Positions 1-7,915 of a DNA stretch of 29,501 bases are shown here, one piece after another. The notes beneath the pieces are model-generated. The model did not search any database, was not told the origin of the DNA, and was given only the letters and a program-made list of their open reading frames with translations. Both the position numbers and the translations under genes were made by a program. Source of the stretch: Mikrocytos mackini (taxonomy: Eukaryota; Endomyxa; Ascetosporea; Mikrocytida; Mikrocytiidae); contig JASNJN010000037.1 of the NCBI GenBank assembly GCA_030180075.1, forward strand, positions 1 to 29,501, in the 5' to 3' direction. The first letter of the stretch is position 1; each line of letters opens with the position of its first letter.

Positions 1-44
1 TGATCGGATATAACGAAGTTTTTTGTTATATCCGGAGTTGACTG
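1..44. mobile_element. End of a pogo/Tigger-like inverted-repeat element
   Basis: Read on the minus strand, this piece begins CAGTCAACTCCGGATATAAC and is preceded by the dinucleotide TA (45-46), the pattern expected for pogo/Tigger-type Tc1-mariner elements, whose termini typically read CAGTnnAaCCtCGaTA and which duplicate TA. Within it GGATATAAC and GTTATATCC form a hairpin. It interrupts the hAT transposase reading frame that lies at higher coordinates. The rest lies beyond the window edge, so autonomous or MITE status cannot be told. Confidence 0.6.
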
Positions 45-46
45 TA

Positions 47-687
47 TTAATTTCAAAATCTTCATAAAGTTCTTTAATATAACGTAAAAGAGTTGCCACT
101 GTTTGATCGTCTAATGTTTTGAAATCAATGACCAAATTTAACTTTTTATAGAATCTTGAAGTGAATGTTGCCGTTGTTAGAACTGTGGTTTCCAATCCTT
201 TGGTCCAAATGTCAAGACTGAATGACAAACTGTTGGCCATTTCAAAGATCTTCTTAATTTGTGTCATGTAAAACTGAAATTTATCGTCAATCAAGCTGTA
301 TATTTTTGTTTTGCTAGGAATCTTTTGTTTTGAGTTGTTAATTCTTGTTATAAACTGTTGGAAAGAAGGCTCATTTATCAAATTGATAGGGTATTCAGAC
401 TTTGAGAACAAAAGTAATAATGATTCTTCTAACTTTGTAAGGCTATTAGTAGGATAATTCTCAATTGCTTGTATCTGGTATATGTGATTCATGCCAAGCT
501 CCCTGCTATTTGATATCTCTCCAAGTAATACTCCATATACAGTTCTAATATGCTTAATGAGGTTTGAATTAGAATTCTCTTAGTGACGTATATCTTTTAT
601 GCATATATTGCATGTGTAGTTTTCTTCATCACATGAAAAGAAGGTTTGTATCAACTCAAGCATTTCTTTGTCGGCTGTACGTCCCAT
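47..687 (-). pseudogene. hAT-type transposase, N-terminal part, broken
   Basis: On the minus strand an ATG at 687 opens a frame encoding a BED-type zinc finger start (CNIC at codons 27-30), is closed by TAA at 582-580, and continues in the same frame to the edge of the pogo-like insertion at position 46. Beyond the stop it reads LIKHIRTVYG (finger tail, second His replaced by Tyr), NEPSFQQFI, a P(S/T)KTKIY stretch and FSLDIWT, the order found in hAT transposases (BED finger, then the segment before the first catalytic Asp, here in SLDIWT). The stop codon and the truncation make it inactive. An AAATTT box lies 26 nt upstream of the ATG (714-719). It could be a relative of the transposase that moved the hAT-like MITEs in this window, but no terminus was available to test that. 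Confidence 0.72.
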
Positions 688-1049
688 TTTAGTGTTTATT
701 TGGATTAAAAATTAAATTTCTAAAATGTTATTCAGTTATAATTGGTTACATTAGCCACAATATTTCTATCAACATACACTGTTTCGAACAAAACGCTTTA
801 TTTTATAGCATGTTCTATAAAATGTATATTCTTTAAGTTTATGTTTCAAAAATCACCTTACACAGTCGGTAACGTACAAAATAATCATATTATCTAAATA
901 TAACTGAAATAGAATTATATTATAATCTAATCAAATATTACTTTAAATATTTGAAATAAAGTCTACTGGGGTATATAAAACAAAACAGAGCACTATTAAC
1001 AACTACATAGAATAAATTTATTAAAGTATTAAAGTATATTTTTAAGTAG
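688..1049. other. AT-rich spacer
   Basis: This stretch separates the hAT relic from the gypsy relic. It is very AT-rich, without a reading frame or a convincing inverted or direct repeat. I looked here for a 5' LTR of the downstream retroelement by comparison with the sequence after 4290 and saw none. Confidence 0.5.
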
Positions 1050-1612
1050 AAAAGCAACACTGGTAATCGATGTGATGGAGATCATTATGATACGAGGAAG
1101 GATTGTCCAGCATCTGACAGTCTCTGTAGTATATGCCGAATGAGGGGACATTGGAGTCGGTGCTGCGAAAATAGAGAATCCGAAAAGGGAGTAAGTGATA
1201 ATGAATCACCAGGGTATGGAAGGAGAGGCCGATCATACGTTATGATTGAGGGAGATCGAGCGGAATACAGGAGAATATTTGTTGGCAATATGCCACATAA
1301 GTTTACAGTTGATACGGGAGCAGACGTAATCACAATGCGTGAAGAGTTAATCATGAAGATGGATTAAGAAAAAATCAGAAGGCTATACAGGTAACCTGAA
1401 AGGAGCAGAGAATACCTCTATCATAGTAGCTGGAATCTCGAAGACAACCCTGAAGTATGATGAAAGAGAATTAGATACCAGTATATACGTGGTAAAAGGA
1501 GGAAAGAACTTGTTAGGAATTGAGGAAGCAAAGAGATTTGGGATTGTGAATTTCGACAATGACCCAGTAAGTAAGGATAATGGAGTTATAAATAAAACTT
1601 ACTATCCTTAAA
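1050..1612 (+). pseudogene. gypsy gag zinc knuckle and protease
   Basis: The first part (1050-1366) encodes a CX2CX4HX4C zinc knuckle (CSICRMRGHWSRCC, preceded by a Cys/His-rich CDGDH...DCPA segment) followed by the retropepsin signature VDTGADVITM with catalytic Asp. The frame ends at TAA 1365-1367. The remainder of the protease, including a GGKNLLGIEEAKRFGI stretch like the C-terminal LLG motif of retropepsins, continues in a different frame to about 1612. A single frameshift near 1365 therefore splits the protease. Confidence 0.8.
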
Positions 1613-1619
1613 TTTTAAA

Positions 1620-2738
1620 TTGATTGTTGAAGAAGGCAAAGGGCCTGTGGCCTGTAAAGAGAGACCCCATACCTTATGCTCTGATAGGCCAGATAGAGGA
1701 ACAACTGAACGAGTTAATAAAAAGGGGACGTTGATCCCTGTGGTACAGACAAAATGGACCTTGCCAATAGTTGTGGTTAAGAAGGAAAATGGAAAAATCC
1801 GCATCTGTAGGGATTTTAGAAATGTCAATGAGGCCATTAAAGCGGATAAGTATCCGCTCCCCAACATTGAAGATCTCTTATCCCAACTGAGGACAAAGAA
1901 CAAGGTGTTCGTGAAGTTAGACTTGGAATCCGTGTACCATCAAATACCTTTGGACAAAGAGTCCAGGTCGCTTACAACAATTATTACACACAAGGGAACT
2001 TACATGTATACGTGTATGCCCTTCGGGATTAAATCAGCCCCAAGTGCTTTTCAGCGTATTATGGAGGACACCCTAAGAGGGGCAGATGGTACTCTGGTTT
2101 ATTTAGATGATATTCTTATTGCTGGAAGGAATGAAACAGAGTTAAGAACTCGAATTGAAGAAGTGAAGCAACGTCTTGAGACATTCAAGATTAAAATAAA
2201 CGAAGAAAAATCTGAAGTTCAGATGAAGGAACTAAAGTGGTTCGGATATGAAATATCATCAGAGGGAATACGAATAACCAGGGTTCGGAATATATGTGAT
2301 GAAACTTGTGGTCACATATTTTGAGTGAAATTCGACGCAAAATCCTCTATAAATTCGGGAAATTTTTTAGGTATCCCATATCCAAGTATCCTCGAATTTT
2401 AGACTTTCCTCTATAATCTCTAATAATCACATATTATTCACATATTCGGTCGTTTTCAGTCACATATTTTCCGAACCCTACGAATAACACATGACAAGGT
2501 CGAGCTAATAAAAGGACTGAAGACACCATCATGTGTAAAAGAAGTTAGACAAACCCTAGGTGTCATCAATTACTATTGTCGTTTCATAAAGAATTTATCG
2601 ACAATCGCCACTCCCATATATCGTCTCTTAAAGAAAGATAAGAAGTTCGAATGGAGTAGGAGGGAAGAAGAGGCACTTATGTTGATTAAGGACAAGATTG
2701 GAGAGAGGGAAGCTACGGCCCCTTTCGAAACGGAGTCA
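1620..2738 (+). pseudogene. gypsy reverse transcriptase, split by a MITE
   Basis: 1620-2278 encodes reverse transcriptase motifs: PIVVVKKENGKIRICRDFRN, KYPLPNIEDLLSQL, the first catalytic Asp in VKLDLESVYHQIPLD, FGIKSAPSAFQ, and the YLDD catalytic box in VYLDDILIAG. The PYAL...LIK lead-in is in another frame before about 1720. At 2279 a MITE interrupts the frame. After it, from 2489, the same domain resumes with the thumb segment LGVINYYCRFIKN and LLKKDKKFEW. The last codons of the upstream frame (to 2324) are MITE sequence, not retroelement. Confidence 0.88.
2279..2480. mobile_element. hAT-type MITE, family A copy 1
   Basis: A 202-bp insertion inside the reverse transcriptase. Its left end reads CAGGGTTCGGAATATATGTG; the right end, reverse-complemented, gives the same with one or two changes and a final base altered (CCCTA). 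It is flanked by an exact 8-bp duplication CGAATAAC (2271-2278 and 2481-2488), extendable to 9 bp if a shared A is counted. CAGGG-type termini plus an 8-bp duplication are hallmarks of hAT elements. CACATATT is repeated several times near both ends, as expected of subterminal transposase-binding sites. It has no coding capacity. Confidence 0.88.
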
Positions 2739-3130
2739 ACTAAAAAGGTGATCTTAAAATGCGATGCATGTGAAGAAGGAATGGGGGAAGTGCTCGAGCA
2801 AGAGCAGCCCGATGGATTGATGAAACCAGTAAGGTACTGGTCATCGCTATTTAGGAAGTATGAAGAAAACTACTCCATGGGGAGGAAGAGGCATTGGCCT
2901 GTGTCGCGACAATAACCAAATTCAAGAAATATCTGTTTGGTAGATACTTTATTCTACAAACAGATCATCGAGCATTGGAAACCCTCCTATCTCAGCACAA
3001 AGTTCACAGAACAGTGGCTAGAGTGGAAAGATGGCGGGAGAAGATTTCAAGCTTCGACTATGAGGTTCAATATATTAAAGGATCTGAAAATGAAATCGCA
3101 GACTGGTTGTCGCGATCAGCAGTCCGAACG
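2739..3130 (+). pseudogene. gypsy RNase H domain, frameshifted
   Basis: The domain starts with VILKCDACEEGMGEVLEQ (first catalytic Asp in KCDA, usual form CDAS) and YWSSLFRKYEENYS, then shifts frame near 2885 and continues as ACVATITKFKKYLFGRYFIL, QTDHRAL (catalytic Asp in TDH) and EVQYIKGSENEIADWLSR (usual form GxxNxxADxLSR). All main RNase H motifs remain recognisable, so the copy is not extremely old. Confidence 0.82.
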
Positions 3131-4290
3131 AACCACAAAGAAGTGTCGCTGATAGAGGAATTTGTAATCAATGAGATCCAGGAAACTCAGCAAAGTGACA
3201 TCATGGATTACAGTAAATCGTTGAGGAAGTTAGCATACATAATAAAAGAAGATGATTGGACTGAAACCAATATCCGAACGTACAAAGAGTACTATGATAA
3301 GAGGGATAAGTTGATAATAACAGCGGGATTGATTTTTTTCAAAGGAAATAGGGCTGTACCTAGACTAGAAAATCGTAGCAAAATCATTAAAGAAGCTCAT
3401 AGAATTCATCAAGGAATTAGTAGGACAACATCCCGGATTAAGGAATTATTTTGGTGGGAAGGTGGTATAACCAAACAAAGGAGTTTATACAGAAGTGTCC
3501 AAAATGCAAAGCGTCGGACCGAAATAAGAGGGTATATGAGTCTAAACTGACCCCTGTACCGTGTACTCAAGGGGCCCGGGAGAAATTAGCATACACCTAA
3601 ATGGATGTTAGACTAGGGTGAGCACAAATACTTGTTAGTGAGAATGGATTACTATTCAAAATGGCCCGAAGTGATAGACCTGAACGGAGTATCTTCCAGA
3701 ATTGTGATAGATAGATTGAAGAGTATCTTCTGCCGGTTTGGGTTACCCAAGGAAATGGTGTCCGAGAACGGAAGCCAGTTCGTTTCAAAAGGGTTGGGGT
3801 AGAGCATAACAAGGTGGCCTATACTCCCCAACGCAAAATGACCTAGTCGAAAGGTTAAACAGAGTGCTAGAAAATTTGATCTCCGAGGCAAAGAGATTCG
3901 GATGGAATATGCAAGATACGATTGCTGAGACAGTTTTCCAGTATAGATGTACACCACATTCAACGACCGAGATAGCCCCGTTCACTGCGATGTTCGACAG
4001 GCCCATGAGAGACATGCTCGCACTATTGTATCCGTCGGCAGGAAAGGCTTTGGGGGAAAGAAAGAAGATAGATATAGAGAAAGTGAATCAGAAGGCGGGC
4101 TTAATGAAGTAAACCTTTGATCAGTATCCGTGTAGATGAACCATTGTGGTCAAGATAGGAGACATGGTTTCCATAAAATACCCTAATAAAGGATTCGGGA
4201 GCCCCCTTATAGTGGAAGGCGTATGGAAGTCGTCAGTTTACACCTCCGATGGAAAAAATAGCCTCCAAACAGAGTGTGGAGGGTAAAATG
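3131..4290 (+). pseudogene. gypsy integrase, multiply broken
   Basis: The HHCC zinc-binding part is present as HRIHQG, then ELFWWEGG, with the CPKC pair in a shifted frame near 3490-3520. The catalytic core follows in pieces: YYSKWPEVI with the first Asp in RMDYYS, then a VSENGSQF segment in which the second catalytic Asp (usual SDNG) is Glu (around 3766), then NDLVERLNRVLENL with the catalytic Glu in another frame. 3864-4112 encodes the post-core helix region with a T(E)IAPFTAMF motif. A C-terminal KIGDMVSIKYP segment is in yet another frame near 4150. Stops and shifts abound. Confidence 0.82.
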
Positions 4291-4424
4291 AAGTAAAATT
4301 TTTGTGAATGGATATGTGATATGGTACATAAACATCCTAAGTATTTAAATTTTATTAAAATATTAGTTAACACTACATCAGTTATAAATAGATCTTTGAC
4401 TCACAAACACAAATAGTATTTTAT

Positions 4425-5495
4425 TTAACAATGCTTCGCGTGTTTATATAATGGTTTTAATTCAATATCTAAAAGATATATTCTCACATCTCCACATTTT
4501 CCTTTCAAAACAATAAAACTTATGTCGTTATATATTTTTTCGATATCTGCGACGAAATTTTCAAATTCAGTTTTCGGGGGTTCTTGTGTTCTCTTGTACT
4601 TAGCCCTTTTTAGAATATTGCACTTGCTTGTATTAATACGAATTGAATCCAATAATCCATCAATATCCAACAATTTCTCTAATATATCAACAAACTTCCC
4701 ATATTCAATGCTTTGTGTTTGAGCAACTTCTTTTGACCTGAATAAAGTATTTTTGCTTCTATTAATTACCCTACTAAAATTCTGCAGAAATAATATAGTC
4801 TCAAGGATAGTACTTCTCGAGAATTCTTCAGAAATTTGTTTCGAAGTATGTTCAATATCGAAGTTTTCAGGCTGTTTGATGATTCGTAGTCTTTTAGAAT
4901 TCTCATCAAATAAGCTGAGTATCGAATTAGTTCTTATGTCGGAATCTTTCGAATAAAATAAGTTGGAACAGTACCGGCTATGTTTTAGAACTTTATTACA
5001 ATATCCACAGACTTGTTTATTGTCATCTTCAAACAACACCCCTCCTTTTGGTTTTAACTCGATGGCCCATTCTAGCTCTGTATTGGGAATAATACTATTT
5101 AGATTCCGGGTGATAAAACAGCAGATATGACTATTACTTGTAGTTGATGTTTGAAGTGGAAAGGTTTGAAATTCTTTCACTCTAGTTGAAGGACGAGAAT
5201 TCATGAACTGGGAAATTAACTTATTGACAGATGATCGCGATGTTTTAAAGAATTCTTTTTCTACAACGAGCGATTGGCCCATGGACATGTTGTCGAAGAT
5301 GTTCTTGTTCATTTTATAAAGCATGTTGTTGTTTTCCATGAACTTTGAAAATTCTCCCTTACTTTCAATCAATTCTTTGTATATACACAACATAGTTTCG
5401 TTATCAGTTTTCAAAACAAAGTTTATTTTCTCCTGTCCTTCCCTGAAATACTCCCAATCATCGATTTGTATTTTTAGAAATTTAAAAGTTTTCAT
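4425..5495 (-). CDS. IPK1: Inositol-pentakisphosphate 2-kinase-like protein (IPK1 family)
   Basis: This 356-aa protein probably phosphorylates inositol pentakisphosphate at position 2 to give InsP6, a pathway that in fungi feeds nuclear mRNA export. The call rests on family motifs: EYFREGQEKINFVL at residues 15-28 (the N-terminal EGxxNxVL nucleotide-binding motif), EWAIELKPKGG near 143-153 (EIKPK motif), the zinc-like CGYCNKVL and RYCSNLFYSKD near 162-182 (CRxC and YCPLDLFS in the family), and YLLDIELKP near 340 (DLDxKP). It is shorter than most relatives and divergent. Its start lies only 8 bp from that of the divergent gene at 5504, so each gene's promoter must sit inside the other's coding sequence. 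The stop codon is TAA, overlapping an AATAAA signal. Confidence 0.75.
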   Translation of the reverse strand: MKTFKFLKIQIDDWEYFREGQEKINFVLKTDNETMLCIYKELIESKGEFSKFMENNNMLYKMNKNIFDNMSMGQSLVVEKEFFKTSRSSVNKLISQFMNSRPSTRVKEFQTFPLQTSTTSNSHICCFITRNLNSIIPNTELEWAIELKPKGGVLFEDDNKQVCGYCNKVLKHSRYCSNLFYSKDSDIRTNSILSLFDENSKRLRIIKQPENFDIEHTSKQISEEFSRSTILETILFLQNFSRVINRSKNTLFRSKEVAQTQSIEYGKFVDILEKLLDIDGLLDSIRINTSKCNILKRAKYKRTQEPPKTEFENFVADIEKIYNDISFIVLKGKCGDVRIYLLDIELKPLYKHAKHC

Positions 5496-5503
5496 TCAAT
5501 AAC

Positions 5504-7852
5504 ATGCGACAGAGCAACCGGACGATGACAATAACCTCCTACCCCACCGTTAGCTTCACAAGAATAGAGCCCAGGGAAAATATCAACCGGGCAAGCATCG
5601 AGGACACGTCAAAAAACTTCAACTTGCGTCAGGAGTCTATTTTGAAGATAACGAAGAAGCCAAACGCCGAATCCTTGCTTTTGTCTAAAGAGGACTTAGA
5701 AAAACACGAGAAGCTATTCATAAAAAAGAACTACATTAACCGTTCAAAGCTTTCTTTGACCCGCATCAAACAAACTCCCTTTGCGGACTTAGAGAAGGCA
5801 TATAGAGCCTTAAATACAAGCGAGCTTAAAGACCCGCTCTCTCTTTACACAAAGCTGGAAAATTATCCAGACAAACTTGGCATGGTTAAGAGTTACCAGA
5901 CCCTCGAAATAAAAACTAACAGAATTCTATCGGACATGTTCCGGTCGCTATTCCACCCAACCCCGTTCAAACTAATCGCTTTCAACGATAAAATGATGGA
6001 GCAGTTAACGCTGCTTGAGTGTCTGGTGTTTTCAAAAACAAATAATGTGCAGAAGTTAATACGTTCCAACAATGATAAATCGAACGATTCTTTCACCAGT
6101 CTGTATAAGAAAGAAAAAGAATACAAAAAAGTAAAGATAACGCTCGACATACTGACCGAATTCGAGGAGTTGAGTGGGCTGTTCAAAAGGGTGGACTTTG
6201 AGGTAAGGGAAGAACATTTATTAGAAGCAAACAAACTTGTACAGGAAGTGGATATAAAACTGGACAGTTTACAGTGCAGCATCAAACTGGTGGAGAACCT
6301 CAAAGCTAAGAACAATCAGAAACGGAACTTGATAATTTCACTAGCCGAAGTCAAGTTCTTTAATAGTTTGTTTCTGGAAGTTGGCATGCTTCTGGAGTTC
6401 GATGACAAATTTGTCTGTGGGGTGACTTTGTTCGACATTAAGGAGTTGTTTGTATATTTGAAAAGGAAGCACAAGACAGTGCAGAGTAAAGCGGATGTAA
6501 TCTTGCACGGGTTCAATGAAAGGCTTTCGGGTCTGCTTAATTTGGTCAATATCGACGAGACGTACAAGAGAGACAAACATCTATGCATAATATCCTCCTT
6601 CCAAACTATAATAGCATCTAACTTGTTCGACAGTATCATATCACCTGAAGACTTGAAAAGATACTCAGAAGAATCGACGTTAATTATTACCCATGAAATG
6701 CCTATAGATTGTTATCTCGAAAAGTCAGACAAAGCTTCTTTCGCAGTGAAAATACTTTCCGAACATGTTAGAAAGGAAACCATACTGTATGAGGCGAATG
6801 GAGAGGTAAACTCGTTGCTCAGCTTAGAAGACCTAATTCAAATTGACTTGGAGAAGATGATTCGAAGCCCAGATATCCTAATAAGGAACTTCTGCAAAAC
6901 ATTTGCTTTCCTGAATGTCTCTTTCAACTTCTTTGCCAGTATTAAGAAAAACGAGTTTATCGCCATCGCCTTTGTCTACAGCATAATAGACAAATCTTAC
7001 AGTGATATTCTCAACATTATTACTACGTTTATTGATTTATTACACGGCAAAAAATCGTACATATTGCTCAGGCTCATTCAAATAGTTACCTGCGCACTCA
7101 ATGACTTAAAGGATATACTTATAATGCACAAATTAGACTTCAACATCAACGAGAAATACGAGATGTTAAGTCTGATCTTTAAGAGTTTCATTCTATCTAT
7201 TCATGTTAATAATATCTGTGATTTTAAAGAAAACCTGAATACCCGAGAGAACTGGAGCATAGCCTCAATTAAACAAATCGAACACTTCGGAACCATACTG
7301 GACTCAATTGGAATAGACACTCAGAAATTAGTTGCGGAAAAAGAGAAGAAACTAAAACTGATTAGCTCGCTCGACCAACTCATGCCTCATTTGGAGTTTT
7401 ATTTTGAGGTGAAAAAGAGTGTCGGATATATAAAGAAGAACATGCCCGGTTGTGTAAATACGCTAAATAAAGATGTCGATAAGTGTATATTCGACTTCTT
7501 TGACTTGATCGTTGCAGTAATTTCTGCGAAGGTAGGGTCAATGGATAACAAAAGCAAAAAACAAATTAAAACCACACTGATATTCATAAAAACCATCGAC
7601 AATATTGTGTATATAAGCGACATACTTAAACTTAATGAAGGGTTTATTTCCATAGATTCATTGTTTTACACTAAGTTAGGTGAACTAAGGGATAAAACGA
7701 TAAATTTGGTACGTAGTATAGTACATGAAGACACGGTAAGAATGTCTGGTCAAAACGAACCCGTTATAAATGAAAAAAAGGTTAAAATTTACGAAAAACT
7801 GCTTAACACCTTACTGGAAGAAAAGGATGTATTATTTATAACGAACAAATAG
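5504..7852 (+). CDS. Large helical protein, possibly Vps54-like GARP subunit
   Basis: A 782-aa, mostly alpha-helical protein with no signal peptide or membrane segment and a polar N-terminus of about 75 residues. I see no catalytic motif. By eye, residues 110-150 (YTKLENYPDKLGMVK then IKTNRILSDMFRSL) resemble the segment of Vps54 that begins LQEKLxxYLDxVE and ends FFxAM, and residues 205-265 (YKKVKITLDILTEF and following) resemble the next helical stretch. Vps54 is a CATCHR-type tether of the GARP complex acting on endosome-to-Golgi vesicles. This remains a tentative match; a generic tethering or coiled-coil protein is the alternative. The ATG at 5504 follows an AAATTT box at 5478-5483. The 3' end converges with importin alpha, 63 bp away. 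Confidence 0.4.
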   Translation: MRQSNRTMTITSYPTVSFTRIEPRENINRASIEDTSKNFNLRQESILKITKKPNAESLLLSKEDLEKHEKLFIKKNYINRSKLSLTRIKQTPFADLEKAYRALNTSELKDPLSLYTKLENYPDKLGMVKSYQTLEIKTNRILSDMFRSLFHPTPFKLIAFNDKMMEQLTLLECLVFSKTNNVQKLIRSNNDKSNDSFTSLYKKEKEYKKVKITLDILTEFEELSGLFKRVDFEVREEHLLEANKLVQEVDIKLDSLQCSIKLVENLKAKNNQKRNLIISLAEVKFFNSLFLEVGMLLEFDDKFVCGVTLFDIKELFVYLKRKHKTVQSKADVILHGFNERLSGLLNLVNIDETYKRDKHLCIISSFQTIIASNLFDSIISPEDLKRYSEESTLIITHEMPIDCYLEKSDKASFAVKILSEHVRKETILYEANGEVNSLLSLEDLIQIDLEKMIRSPDILIRNFCKTFAFLNVSFNFFASIKKNEFIAIAFVYSIIDKSYSDILNIITTFIDLLHGKKSYILLRLIQIVTCALNDLKDILIMHKLDFNINEKYEMLSLIFKSFILSIHVNNICDFKENLNTRENWSIASIKQIEHFGTILDSIGIDTQKLVAEKEKKLKLISSLDQLMPHLEFYFEVKKSVGYIKKNMPGCVNTLNKDVDKCIFDFFDLIVAVISAKVGSMDNKSKKQIKTTLIFIKTIDNIVYISDILKLNEGFISIDSLFYTKLGELRDKTINLVRSIVHEDTVRMSGQNEPVINEKKVKIYEKLLNTLLEEKDVLFITNK

Positions 7853-7915
7853 AACATATGTTAAATATTATATTGTATGAACACTCATTGGTGAAAATAT
7901 TTTATTTATTTTAAA

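Larger units (their letters stand above)
1050..4290 (+). mobile_element. Decayed Ty3/gypsy retrotransposon gag-pol relic
   Basis: In order, the region encodes a gag zinc knuckle, aspartic protease, reverse transcriptase, RNase H and integrase, the pol order of Ty3/gypsy (Metaviridae-type) retrotransposons. The frame is broken by several frameshifts and stops and by the insertion of a 202-bp MITE at 2279-2480. The 5' part of gag is missing (the frame opens just after a TAG at 1047) and no LTRs were visible by eye, so this is a truncated, dead copy. Confidence 0.9.

Noticed and set aside
1050-4290. LTRs flanking the gypsy relic
   Set aside because: Comparison by eye of the sequences before 1050 and after 4290 gave no shared terminal repeat.
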